Assembly (NCBI GenBank): GCA_021737875.1
Contig: JAIPDD010000012.1
Location: 1 to 32,403, forward strand
Direction: 5' to 3'
Source: Sulfuritalea sp.
GTDB taxonomy: Bacteria; Pseudomonadota; Gammaproteobacteria; Burkholderiales; Burkholderiaceae_C
Length of the DNA: 32,403 nt
Shown in pieces: positions 15,408 to 23,188 of the stretch. How positions within the stretch are numbered: position 1 is the first letter of the stretch; each line of letters opens with the position of its first letter. The notes under the pieces were generated by a model. The model had not been told where the DNA came from and ran no database searches. It saw only the letters and a list, made by a program, of their open reading frames with translations. Position numbers and translations under genes: made by a program.

Positions 15408-15429
15408 ACCCAGCCCACGCGGGCCGGGT
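15408..15429 (-). other. Second hairpin between binding-protein and permease genes
   Basis: ACCCAGCCC and GGGCCGGGT form a 9-base stem with one A/C mismatch around ACGC, just after the binding-protein stop. There is no T-run; it may protect the 3' end of the binding-protein mRNA. Confidence 0.45.
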
Positions 15430-15447
15430 GGGGTCGGTTAACGTGGC

Positions 15448-16404
15448 TTACTTCACCTTCATGAACTGAGCGACGCCAGAGTCCTTGGCAAACTGGTCAA
15501 CGTTAGAAGGCAAAACCAAGAAAGAGCCGGTGTCGATACGGGCTTCCACTTTTTTGCCTTCAGCTGCAGCAATCGCTGTCTCTACGCCCACTTGGCCAAT
15601 TTTCGCCAGCATTTGTGCGGCGTTGGCGCTCTGCCAGCCTTGTTTCATCATATCGAGGCCGCCTGGGGAGCCGTCAAAGCCTGCAATTTTGACATCGCCG
15701 GCTTTTTTGCCTGCGGCCATCAACGCTGCTTTGGCACCTAATGCGCCGCCATCCCATGCGCAAGCAATGACCTTAACGGTGGGGTTTGCACGCAAAGCAG
15801 TTTCAACACCGTTTTGAGCCATGGTTTGGTCCCACGTGGTGGAGACTTCAACCACTTTGACATTTTTACGTTTGGCGTTGAGGCCATCCAAGAAGCCTTT
15901 TTTGCGTTCTTGGCCAGTGCTTTGTCCGAGATCACCCGTGATGTAGATCACGGTATCACCGTCTTTGACTTGACCGGCAGCCCAATCACCTTGAACCATA
16001 GCGGCCTTGATGTTGTCAGTGGCAACATACGAAGTGATCTTGGCGCCAGAGATTCCGGTATCTACAGCGACTACTTTGATACCAGCAGCCAAGGCCTTGT
16101 TGATCGCGGGTGCAATACCTGCGCTGTCGACGGGTGCAATAGCGATCGCATTTACTTTGCGAGTGATCATGTCTTCAACAATCGCGAGCTGTTTGGACAA
16201 TTCGCCTTTTTCAGCCGCGAGTTCAATGAACTTCACGCCAGCTTTGGCGCCCGCCTTCTTGGCTCCGCCATTGATCAAGGTCCAACCTTCGTTGGTGTTG
16301 CCGTTGGTAATGTAAGCAACGGTGGTTTCAGCCATAGCAGTAGCCATCAGGCCTGCAGCTGCCATTGAGATGGCCAAACGGCCGAGAGTGCGCTTCATGT
16401 TCAT
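15448..16404 (-). CDS. Periplasmic sugar-binding protein, RbsB/FrcB-like
   Basis: A 318-residue type-I periplasmic binding protein. The signal peptide ends ATAMA (about residue 25). The mature part has TVAYITNGNTNEGW, then GELSKQLAIVEDMITRKVNAIAI and AGIKVVAVDTGI, the usual CUT2 binding-protein order, and a late KIAGFDGSPGG. It delivers a monosaccharide to the permease/ATPase. Substrate cannot be read with certainty; the kinase context favours fructose or a related ketose. GGAG lies 8 bases before ATG 16404. An internal ATG at 16398 is also possible. Confidence 0.92.
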   Translation of the reverse strand: MNMKRTLGRLAISMAAAGLMATAMAETTVAYITNGNTNEGWTLINGGAKKAGAKAGVKFIELAAEKGELSKQLAIVEDMITRKVNAIAIAPVDSAGIAPAINKALAAGIKVVAVDTGISGAKITSYVATDNIKAAMVQGDWAAGQVKDGDTVIYITGDLGQSTGQERKKGFLDGLNAKRKNVKVVEVSTTWDQTMAQNGVETALRANPTVKVIACAWDGGALGAKAALMAAGKKAGDVKIAGFDGSPGGLDMMKQGWQSANAAQMLAKIGQVGVETAIAAAEGKKVEARIDTGSFLVLPSNVDQFAKDSGVAQFMKVK

Positions 16405-16595
16405 AACTGTGTCTCCAGTGGTTTAGGTTAGCCCGACAGAGGATCTGTTGCGTGCTAAAGAGATTAGATCAGATTTTTGATTAAATAAATCTAGGGGTTT
16501 TACTAATACGATTTGCGACAAATGTGTGGCATGCTCTGACCCAAACGATGGCGAAATCATCCGTAAGTTAGAGAAATTACCCTTTTGAGGCCTGA
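16405..16595. promoter_or_regulatory. Divergent control region of the sugar locus
   Basis: This 191-base AT-rich region separates the two divergent halves and must hold both promoters. A small dyad, ATTTG-CGA-CAAAT (16511-16523), could be an operator half-site pair. I see no strong sigma-70 hexamers with proper spacing and no regulator gene nearby. Confidence 0.5.
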
Positions 16596-17381
16596 ATGAA
16601 CCCTTTACAACCCGTGCTGCAAATCCGTGGCATTACCAAACATTACGGTGGCGTCAAGGCTTTGACCCATGCCGATTTCAGTCTCAACCCCGGGGAACAT
16701 GCCGCCATCGTGGGCGACAACGGCGCCGGTAAAAGCACCTTTGTCCGGCTGATTACCGGCGTGGAGCAACCCAACCAAGGTGATATTTTGTTGGACGGTC
16801 AAAAGGTCAGCTTCCGCTCGCCCCTAGACGCAAGAGACCAAGGCATTGAGACGGTTTACCAAACCTTGGCCTTGGCCGAAGACTTGGATGTGCCTGCCAA
16901 TATCTTTCTTGGCCGCGAAATTACCCGTTTGAATTTGGGCCCCTTGTCGGTGCTCAACCACAAGGCCATGCGGGAGCAGTCTACCCACATGCTGTCCACC
17001 ACGGGGGTGAAGATTCAGGATATGTCGGAGAGTTTGCGCGGTATGTCTGGCGGCCAGCGCCAGTGTGTCGCGATTGCGCGCGCTGCGGGGTTTGCCAAAA
17101 AACTCATTATTTTGGATGAGCCGACTGCGGCCTTGGGTGTGGCAGAAACAGCGCGTGTGGAGCAAATCATCAAGGGCCTGAAAACCCAAGGAATTCCGCT
17201 GATCATCATCAGCCACAACCTGCGCCAAGTGTTTGATCTGGTCGACCGCATATGGGTTTTCCGCCAAGGTCGCATCATTTGCAGCCGCCCCACCAAGCAA
17301 ACCAACCCTGAAGAAATCGTAGGCCTGATCACCGGCGCGATTGATCCTGCGAAGTTTCAAGAAGAGGCTGTGGCATGCTAA
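16596..17381 (+). CDS. Single-domain sugar ABC transporter ATPase, FrcA-like
   Basis: A 261-residue ABC ATPase. Walker A GDNGAGKST (40-48), signature MSGGQRQ (150-156), Walker B LIILDEPT (170-177) and the switch His in IIISHN are all present. RbsA-type CUT2 ATPases have two fused ATPase domains (about 500 residues); this one has a single domain, like FrcA of the rhizobial fructose transporter. It should pair with the permease and binding protein encoded divergently. GAGG lies 5 bases before ATG 16596. The stop overlaps the next gene by 7 bases. Confidence 0.92.
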   Translation: MNPLQPVLQIRGITKHYGGVKALTHADFSLNPGEHAAIVGDNGAGKSTFVRLITGVEQPNQGDILLDGQKVSFRSPLDARDQGIETVYQTLALAEDLDVPANIFLGREITRLNLGPLSVLNHKAMREQSTHMLSTTGVKIQDMSESLRGMSGGQRQCVAIARAAGFAKKLIILDEPTAALGVAETARVEQIIKGLKTQGIPLIIISHNLRQVFDLVDRIWVFRQGRIICSRPTKQTNPEEIVGLITGAIDPAKFQEEAVAC

Positions 17382-17815
17382 AAGGAATAGATCCTCTGTT
17401 GACGCCGGAACTGCTCATGCATTTGTCAGCCATGGGGCACGGCGAATGGGTTGCGGTGGTCGATGCCAATTTCACTGCTGATTTTTTAAGCCAGGGCAAA
17501 CCGCTGGTGCGTTTGCCTGGGAACAGCCTTGCGCGAGTAAGCCAAGCGGTTTTGTCGGTGATCCCTTTGGCTGAAGATGTAGCACAACCGGCAGCGTACA
17601 TGCGTGTGTGCCACCAAAATGAAACCCACCGCACATCTGCCCAACAGGCCGTGGTAGATTGTTTGGGCAAAGAAGGTGTGCCAGAACAACGCGTGGAGGC
17701 GGTCGAGCGCTTCGCGTTTTATGACAAGATCAAAGGCGCAAGCGTGATTGTTCAAAGTGGTGAAGAAACGGCTTACGGCAATGCGATGTTTTGCAAGGGC
17801 GTCATTCTGAATTAA
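17375..17815 (+). CDS. RbsD/FucU family sugar mutarotase
   Basis: A 146-residue RbsD/FucU-family protein. The catalytic motif MGHGEWVAVVDANF places His22 and Asp30, and the end has RFAFYDKIKGASVIV and AYGNAMFCKGV, as in FucU. These enzymes interconvert pyranose/furanose or alpha/beta forms so that the kinase receives the right anomer. The pattern is nearer FucU (fucose) than RbsD (ribose), but the neighbouring fructokinase-like gene suggests another substrate. It overlaps the ATPase gene by 7 bases (17375-17381), so the two are translationally coupled. Confidence 0.87.
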   Translation: MLKGIDPLLTPELLMHLSAMGHGEWVAVVDANFTADFLSQGKPLVRLPGNSLARVSQAVLSVIPLAEDVAQPAAYMRVCHQNETHRTSAQQAVVDCLGKEGVPEQRVEAVERFAFYDKIKGASVIVQSGEETAYGNAMFCKGVILN

Positions 17816-17827
17816 GCAAGGGCTTGT

Positions 17828-18511
17828 GTGCATATTTACATTGACTGCGCTGATGTGGCGCTTTGGAAGATGCCAGCGGGTGTTCCGCCGGTGGCGGGCA
17901 TCACGACGAACCCCAGTTTGATTTTTCAAGCGGGCCTGAGCGTAACGCTTGAAACGTATGAGCGCTTATTGAAAGAAGCGGGGGCGCAGGGTTTTTCGCA
18001 GCTGATGCTACAGCTTCCTAGCGCCGACTTGACGCAAGCCCAGACGTGGGTGGCTGCATTGCAAACGCTGGCAGCCCAAGAACATGTTGAACTCACCATC
18101 AAGCTGCCATGTATGGCTGAGTGGTTGCCTTGTATCAAGGCGGTACAAAACATGAAGCAGAAAGTGTTGCTCACGGGTTTGTCCAACCCCGTTCAACTGC
18201 TTTGGGCGCAATCGCTGGGTGTGGACTTTGTGGCGCCTTATGTGGGCCGCCTTGTGGCTGACACAGCCTTGGGCGGTCGGGATGTCTGGTCATTGCTAGA
18301 AGCCTGCGTTGCTGTTCAAAAGGACAATGGTCCTGCGTTGCTCGCAGCGAGCATCAAGTCACCCGATGTTTTATCGCGCTTGATAGCTATCGGAGCGGCC
18401 GCAGTGACATTGCCGCCTGCAAGTTGGGTAGCGTGGTCGGAAGATGCCATTACCCAGGCTGCGGTGGCGCAATTTGCAAACGATTGCGTCCAAAGTTTGA
18501 AGCTGGCCTAA
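17828..18511 (+). CDS. Transaldolase-family protein, fructose-6-phosphate aldolase-like
   Basis: A 227-residue (beta/alpha)8 transaldolase-family protein, the length of FSA (about 220) rather than of classical transaldolase (about 317). Aligned by eye to E. coli FSA it keeps Asp6, Asn28 (TTNPS), Gln62, the Schiff-base Lys92 (TIKLP), Thr116, Tyr138 (VAPYVGR) and Ser175 (ASIKSP). FSA reversibly cleaves fructose-6-phosphate to dihydroxyacetone and glyceraldehyde-3-phosphate; true substrate here is not proven. The start is GTG 17828, supported by AAGGG 5 bases upstream. It follows the mutarotase gene after 12 bases, in the same operon. Confidence 0.83.
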   Translation: MHIYIDCADVALWKMPAGVPPVAGITTNPSLIFQAGLSVTLETYERLLKEAGAQGFSQLMLQLPSADLTQAQTWVAALQTLAAQEHVELTIKLPCMAEWLPCIKAVQNMKQKVLLTGLSNPVQLLWAQSLGVDFVAPYVGRLVADTALGGRDVWSLLEACVAVQKDNGPALLAASIKSPDVLSRLIAIGAAAVTLPPASWVAWSEDAITQAAVAQFANDCVQSLKLA

Positions 18512-18545
18512 GCTCCGGCCAATGCCGCCCTGCGATACTGGGCTT

Positions 18546-19289
18546 ATGCAACTTCAAGAGATTCTCTATTCCCAAGGATTTGGCACCCGGCGTGTCTGCG
18601 CCGGTCTGATTCAGCAGGGCTTGGTTCAGGTGTATGCACATGACAGCGGGGACAAACCGAGCGTGTGCAAAGAAGCCGCCGCAGAATTTGAAGCGACGGG
18701 TTTGCGTTTTAAAGTTCAGGGAAGCGATTGGCCGTTTTTTGAAAAAGCCTATGTCTTGCTGAATAAGCCCGCGGGAACAGAGTGTTCGCAAAAACCATCC
18801 ACCTATCCCAGCATTTACACCTTGTTGCCATCGCCATTGCGTTTGCGACCCCAAAAAGCAGCAGTGCAAGGGGTGCAAGCGGTAGGGCGCTTAGACCAAG
18901 ACACCACGGGGATGTTGCTTCTTACCGATGACGGCAAATTTATCCACCGCATGAGTTCTCCGCGCCACCATGTGCCTAAGGTGTATGAAGTGACGGTGAA
19001 ACATCCTTTGGATGACAGCCAGGTTCAGAAACTCTTAAACGGCGTGGTTTTGGATGACGACCCCCAAGCAGTGAAAGCCGCTGCGTGCGAAGCCGTTTCG
19101 CCTTTTCATCTGCGCTTGACCCTGACCGAAGGGAAATACCACCAGGTCAAGCGCATGGTGGCTGCGGTGAGCAACCGCGTAGAAGCCTTGCACCGCTCAC
19201 AAATCGGGGGATTGCGACTGCCGCAGGACCTTCCCCCTGGCCAGTGGCGGTGGTTGAGTGCGCAAGATTTGGCGTCAATCGCCACTTGA
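18546..19289 (+). CDS. rsuA: Pseudouridine synthase, RsuA type
   Basis: A 247-residue RsuA/RluE-family pseudouridine synthase. An S4-like N-terminal domain (MQLQEILYSQGFGTRRVCAG, then a beta hairpin) precedes the catalytic domain with AVGRLDQDTTGMLLLTDDG, where Asp117 is the catalytic Asp. ALHRSQIGGLRLP near the end is also typical. RsuA modifies U516 of 16S rRNA; by sequence it could also be RluB/E/F-like, so the target is inferred. ATG 18546 is chosen because the S4 motif starts there; an upstream ATG at 18522 adds eight residues. Confidence 0.85.
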   Translation: MQLQEILYSQGFGTRRVCAGLIQQGLVQVYAHDSGDKPSVCKEAAAEFEATGLRFKVQGSDWPFFEKAYVLLNKPAGTECSQKPSTYPSIYTLLPSPLRLRPQKAAVQGVQAVGRLDQDTTGMLLLTDDGKFIHRMSSPRHHVPKVYEVTVKHPLDDSQVQKLLNGVVLDDDPQAVKAAACEAVSPFHLRLTLTEGKYHQVKRMVAAVSNRVEALHRSQIGGLRLPQDLPPGQWRWLSAQDLASIAT

Positions 19290-19322
19290 TCCCACCTGCG
19301 ATGCAGGAGTATCCTTGGGGCT

Positions 19323-20150
19323 ATGAAGCTTTTGCTTGATTCTTTGTGGCGTGCCAGCGCCTATTGCCTGCATCCGAAAGTGGTCCTGCTTTCGTTGATG
19401 CCCTTGGTCGTTTTGATGGGACTAACCGGGGCGCTGGGCTATTTCTACTGGCAACCCTCGACCGACGCCATTGACGCTTTTTTGCAATCTTCCAGTTTTG
19501 TAAATACCCTGTGGGCCTTGTTAGAGAATATTGGCTTGTCTGGCTTGAAAGTCGTTCTTGCGCCGCTTTTGCTTTTGCTGGTTGTAACCCCCGTGGTTGT
19601 GATGGGTACCCTGTTGCTGGTGTCTTGGCTTATGGCGCCAGCCTTGGTGGATTTGGTTGCGCGGCGTCGATTTGCGCATTTACAGCGGCTTGAAGGTGCA
19701 TCTTTTTTCCTGTGCGTGGGTTGGTCGCTTGTATCGCTTGCCTTGGCACTATTAGCCATGTTGGTCTCTGCACCGATGTGGCTGGTTCCGCCTTTGGTTT
19801 TGGTGTTGCCGCCTTTAATATGGGGTTGGTTAACTTACCGGGTCATGGCCTTTGATGCTTTAGCCAGCCACGCCAGTGCCAACGAGCGACACTCCGTCTT
19901 TATGGAGCACCGTTTACCGTTGTTGGCGATGGGAGTGGTCTGCGGAATGCTTGGTGCAGCGCCGAGCATCGTGTGGTCGGTGGGGTTTATGGCAATTGCC
20001 ATGGCGCCAATTTTGTTGCCACTGTCGATCTGGATTTACACTCTTATTTTTACTTTCTCTTCCTTGTGGTTTGCCCACTATGGCTTAACCGTCCTGGATC
20101 AAATGCGGAGTTCGCCCACGAGTCCTGCAACTGACCCCCCCCAGCGATGA
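19323..20150 (+). CDS. EI24/CysZ-like integral membrane protein
   Basis: A 275-residue membrane protein with about six hydrophobic segments. The plan (two early helices near 20-45 and 80-105, a re-entrant middle, and a late FSSLWFAHYGLTVLDQMR tail) fits the EI24 domain family, which includes the sulfate permease CysZ. CysZ is about 250 residues; this protein could be CysZ-like or an uncharacterised EI24 relative. It lies between rsuA and a CinA-like gene, all spaced about 30 bases apart, a grouping I recall as common in Comamonadaceae. The exact function is unknown. Confidence 0.75.
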   Translation: MKLLLDSLWRASAYCLHPKVVLLSLMPLVVLMGLTGALGYFYWQPSTDAIDAFLQSSSFVNTLWALLENIGLSGLKVVLAPLLLLLVVTPVVVMGTLLLVSWLMAPALVDLVARRRFAHLQRLEGASFFLCVGWSLVSLALALLAMLVSAPMWLVPPLVLVLPPLIWGWLTYRVMAFDALASHASANERHSVFMEHRLPLLAMGVVCGMLGAAPSIVWSVGFMAIAMAPILLPLSIWIYTLIFTFSSLWFAHYGLTVLDQMRSSPTSPATDPPQR

Positions 20151-20177
20151 AGTCCCTCTTGTTTCGCTAGGACACTG

Positions 20178-20987
20178 ATGCAGTTTGGTTTGATCATCAT
20201 TGGCGATGAGATATTGTCTGGAAAACGTTCTGACAAGCATCTTGAAAAAGCCATCGCCTTATTCAATGCGCGGGGCCTGCAAGTGTCCTATGCCAACTAC
20301 GTGGGTGACGATCCACAGCGTATTACGGCGACATTGAAGACAGCTTTTTCCAGCGGCGACGTGGTTTTTTCGTTTGGCGGAATTGGCGCGACCCCGGATG
20401 ACCATACCCGCCAATGTGCTGCGCGTGCGTTGGATGTTGCCCTTGCCTTGCACCCGCATGCCAAGGCGCTTATCTTGGAACGCATGCAAGACATTGCCAA
20501 GGAGCAAGGACACGCCTTTGAGCCTGAGCGCCCTGACAATATTCACCGCTTGAACATGGGCTATTTCCCTTTGGGCGCGGGCATCATTCCCAATCCGTAC
20601 AACAAGATCGCTGGCTTTAGCTGTACAGCACCCGCCGGTGGAACCATCCATTTTTTACCCGGCTTTCCTGTGATGGCCTGGCCCATGCTGGAGTGGGTTT
20701 TAGATACCCAGTATGCGCAGTGGTTTAGGCATAAGCGCTGGCTGGAGAAATCAGTGATCGTGATGGGCGCGATGGAAGCATCCTTGACGCCTTTGATGGA
20801 AAGCATCGAGCGCGAATTTGATGCCAAGGTATTTAGCCTTCCAAGCGTCGACCACGCTGTCTACGGTCGCCACATCGAACTCGGGGTCAAAGGTTCCCCG
20901 GAAATAGTGGAATCGGCCTTTGGCGCGTTAAAACACGGCTTGCAAAATTTTGCCGTTGAACTAGGCCCTGAATTGGTGCGCACCTAA
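20178..20987 (+). CDS. MoaB/CinA N-terminal-like molybdopterin-binding domain protein
   Basis: A 269-residue protein whose N-terminal half is a MoCF/CinA-type domain: IIIGDEILSGKRSDKHL (7-22) and the GGIGATPDDHTRQ loop (67-79). The C-terminal half matches the rest of CinA's first domain, and the amidase (PncC) domain is absent. In CinA this domain hydrolyses ADP-ribose or binds nucleotide-type ligands. The stand-alone role is not established. The stop codon lies 3 bases before the first NtrC box of glnA. Confidence 0.8.
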   Translation: MQFGLIIIGDEILSGKRSDKHLEKAIALFNARGLQVSYANYVGDDPQRITATLKTAFSSGDVVFSFGGIGATPDDHTRQCAARALDVALALHPHAKALILERMQDIAKEQGHAFEPERPDNIHRLNMGYFPLGAGIIPNPYNKIAGFSCTAPAGGTIHFLPGFPVMAWPMLEWVLDTQYAQWFRHKRWLEKSVIVMGAMEASLTPLMESIEREFDAKVFSLPSVDHAVYGRHIELGVKGSPEIVESAFGALKHGLQNFAVELGPELVRT

Positions 20988-20990
20988 CTA

Positions 20991-21007
20991 TGCATTAAAA
21001 TGGTGCA
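20991..21007. promoter_or_regulatory. NtrC-binding site 1
   Basis: TGCATTAAAATGGTGCA matches the NtrC dyad consensus TGCAC(C/T)-N5-(A/G)GTGCA with one departure. It is centred about 172 bases upstream of the predicted sigma-54 start, a normal enhancer distance. Confidence 0.8.
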
Positions 21008-21017
21008 TTATTAAATA

Positions 21018-21034
21018 TGCACGCCAATGGTGCT
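21018..21034. promoter_or_regulatory. NtrC-binding site 2
   Basis: TGCACGCCAATGGTGCT is a second near-consensus NtrC dyad, centred 27 bases from site 1. Paired sites let NtrC dimers assemble into the active oligomer at glnA in enteric bacteria. Confidence 0.78.
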
Positions 21035-21136
21035 TTTTAGGCTCGTTAGCTCTGAGCAAGTTCCAATTTAGCGCGATTTCAGGGAAAAACAGGTTTTCTC
21101 AAGGCAAAATACCAGGCGACCCAGCATTTTTTACGC

Positions 21137-21160
21137 TGCAGCTTTGGCATAAAAGCTGCA
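21137..21160. repeat. Perfect inverted repeat over the sigma-54 promoter
   Basis: TGCAGCTTT (21137-21145) and AAAGCTGCA (21152-21160) are perfect 9-base arms around GGCATA. The repeat contains both promoter elements, so a dimeric repressor or a DNA/RNA hairpin there would affect glnA transcription. Confidence 0.7.
21144..21160 (+). promoter_or_regulatory. Sigma-54 (RpoN) promoter of glnA
   Basis: TTGGCATAAAAGCTGCA has the -24 GG (21146-21147) and -12 GC (21158-21159) separated by exactly 10 bases, fitting TTGGCAC-N5-TTGCA well. Transcription should start near 21170, about 38 bases before the glnA ATG. The whole element lies in a perfect inverted repeat (21137-21160). Confidence 0.82.
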
Positions 21161-21208
21161 AGGTAAACAAGGTAAGTCTTTTTAATAACCGTGCAACAGG
21201 AGTATTTG

Positions 21209-22624
21209 ATGGCCAAGACCGTCGCAGACGTGATGAAGATGGTGAAAGAAAACGAAGTCAAGTTTGTTGATTTCCGCTTCACCGACACCCGTGGTAAAGA
21301 GCAGCACGTTACCGTGCCCATTTCTCATTTTGACGAAGACAAATTTGTCTCTGGTCACGCCTTTGACGGCTCATCCATCGCGGGATGGAAAGGCATTGAA
21401 GCCTCTGACATGCAACTCATGCCCGATGCCAATACCGCCAATATTGACCCCTTCTTTGAAGAAACCACGCTCTTTTTGAGCTGCGATGTGGTTGAGCCCA
21501 GCGACGGCAAGGCCTATGACCGCGATCCCCGCTCCATTGCTAAGCGTGCAGAAGCCTACCTCAAGGCCTCTGGCATTGGCGATACGGCCTATTTCGGTCC
21601 TGAGCCTGAGTTCTTTATTTTTGACGACGTGCGTTGGAATACCGATATGTCGGGCTCCTTCTTCAAAATTGACGAAGCAGAAGCACCATGGAACTCCGGT
21701 AAAGAAATGCCTGGTGGCAACAAAGGCCACCGTCCCACCGTCAAGGGCGGCTACTTTCCCGTGCCTCCTGTGGACAGCACCCAAGACATGCGTGCGGAAA
21801 TGTCTTTGATTCTTGAATCCTTGGGCGTTCCCGTTGAAGTGTTTCACCACGAAGTGGCCGGCGCAGGCCAAAACGAAATCGGGACCCGCTTTAGCACCTT
21901 GGTAGAGCGTGCCGACTGGACCCAAATTTTGAAATATGTGGTCCAAAACGTGGCCCATGCCTACGGCAAGACCGCGACCTTCATGCCCAAACCCATTGTG
22001 GGCGACAACGGCTCTGGTATGCACGTTCACCAATCGATTTGGAAAGACGGCAAAAACCTGTTTGCCGGCGACGGTTACGCAGGCTTGTCTGATTTTGCGC
22101 TGTACTACATAGGCGGCATCATCAAGCACGCGCGTGCATTGAACGCTATCACCAACCCCGGTACCAACAGCTACAAGCGTTTGGTTCCAGGCTACGAAGC
22201 GCCTGTGAAGTTGGCTTACTCTTCACGCAACCGCTCTGCCTCGATTCGCATTCCCTTTGTAGCCAACCCCAAAGGCCGCCGCATTGAAGCGCGCTTCCCT
22301 GATCCATTGATGAACCCGTACCTTGGTTTTGCGGCCTTGATGATGGCTGGCTTGGACGGCGTGGAAAACAAAATCCATCCTGGCGAAGCTGCCACCAAAG
22401 ACCTGTACCACCTTCCACCCGAGGAAGATGCATTGGTACCAACGGTTTGCCACAGCTTGGACCAGGCCTTGGACTGCCTCAACGCAGACCGCGCCTTCTT
22501 GACCAAAGGCGGCGTGTTCTCTGACAGCATGCTCGATGCTTACATCGAATTGAAAATGGGCGAAGTCACGCGCTTGCGCATGGCGACACACCCGATTGAA
22601 TTCGATATGTACTACTCGCTCTGA
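21209..22624 (+). CDS. glnA: Glutamine synthetase type I
   Basis: A 471-residue GSI-beta enzyme that makes glutamine from glutamate, ammonia and ATP. Landmarks include FDGSSIAGW, the metal/glutamate block [13 protein letters not shown], the ATP segment [18 protein letters not shown], and the adenylylation loop LYHLPPEE with Tyr400. Tyr400 implies control by GlnE/PII adenylylation. ATG 21209 follows CAGGAG at a good distance and gives the standard N-terminus; an upstream in-frame ATG at 21191 would add six residues. It is driven by a sigma-54/NtrC promoter and followed by a terminator that limits read-through to ntrBC. Confidence 0.97.
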   Translation: MAKTVADVMKMVKENEVKFVDFRFTDTRGKEQHVTVPISHFDEDKFVSGHAFDGSSIAGWKGIEASDMQLMPDANTANIDPFFEETTLFLSCDVVEPSDGKAYDRDPRSIAKRAEAYLKASGIGDTAYFGPEPEFFIFDDVRWNTDMSGSFFKIDEAEAPWNSGKEMPGGNKGHRPTVKGGYFPVPPVDSTQDMRAEMSLILESLGVPVEVFHHEVAGAGQNEIGTRFSTLVERADWTQILKYVVQNVAHAYGKTATFMPKPIVGDNGSGMHVHQSIWKDGKNLFAGDGYAGLSDFALYYIGGIIKHARALNAITNPGTNSYKRLVPGYEAPVKLAYSSRNRSASIRIPFVANPKGRRIEARFPDPLMNPYLGFAALMMAGLDGVENKIHPGEAATKDLYHLPPEEDALVPTVCHSLDQALDCLNADRAFLTKGGVFSDSMLDAYIELKMGEVTRLRMATHPIEFDMYYSL

Positions 22625-22671
22625 TGCACGGTTTTCCCCCGAAACGCATGACTGCAATTCGGGGAATCCCA

Positions 22672-23172
22672 ATGCCACATTGCTTGGATAAAAAGGACGG
22701 CTTGCGCCGTCCTTTTTTGTTGGTGCTTTTTCTGCAACTGTTTTCAGAGGGTTTGGCACATGCGCAAAGCACGGTGTACCGCTGCGGGAACGTTTACACC
22801 AACCAAATACCGTCTGAGAATGCGGCGGATTGCAAATTGATCTCAGCGGCCACAGTGACGGTAATCCCTGCGCCCCAAAGTGTTCGCAGTTTGCCTGCAA
22901 CAACGCCAATGGCCTTGACGGCCCAAGAGCAAAAGAAAAAAGATACCGATGCCCGTTGGATTTTGGAGACTGAACTCAAGAAGCTAGAAGCCCGACAGGC
23001 CGAGTTACAAACCGAATACAAGCAAGGCGCACCAGACAAGCAAGGTGCAGAATCACGCAACCACCAGAAATACATCGATCGCATTGCGCAACTGAAAGAC
23101 AGTTTGAGCCGCAATGCAGAAGACATCGCTGGACTTCGCCGCGAATTAGACCGCTTGCCGGTGAACCGTTAA
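22672..23172 (+). CDS. Exported coiled-coil hypothetical protein between glnA and ntrB
   Basis: About 166 residues from ATG 22672. A signal peptide (RRPFLLVLFLQLFSEGLAHAQ) precedes a YRCGNVYTNQ segment, as in DUF4124-like envelope proteins, and then a Lys/Glu/Gln-rich coiled coil (about residues 85-160). The function is unknown. The start is uncertain. ATG 22624 overlaps the glnA stop, ATG 22672 has GGGGA upstream, TTG 22702 has AAGGA at -9, and TTG 22717 lies after the terminator hairpin. The first three put the glnA terminator in or at the coding start, so translation could affect termination. Confidence 0.65.
   Translation: MPHCLDKKDGLRRPFLLVLFLQLFSEGLAHAQSTVYRCGNVYTNQIPSENAADCKLISAATVTVIPAPQSVRSLPATTPMALTAQEQKKKDTDARWILETELKKLEARQAELQTEYKQGAPDKQGAESRNHQKYIDRIAQLKDSLSRNAEDIAGLRRELDRLPVNR
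22690..22718 (+). terminator. Intrinsic terminator after glnA
   Basis: GGACGGC (22695-22701), loop TTGC, GCCGTCC (22706-22712), flanked by five A before and six T after: a strong rho-independent terminator. A weaker hairpin, CCCCGAA/TTCGGGG (22637-22643/22658-22664), precedes it. It lies inside the 5' part of the next reading frame. Confidence 0.88.
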
Positions 23173-23188
23173 CAGACAGCGCTTTGTT

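Noticed and set aside
16511-16523. ATTTG-CGA-CAAAT as a named operator
   Set aside because: The arms are only five bases and match no regulator consensus I can name; it is kept only as a note in the divergent region.
21371-22129. 252-codon open frame antisense to glnA
   Set aside because: glnA is unmistakable on the plus strand; the antisense frame has no domain or ribosome site.
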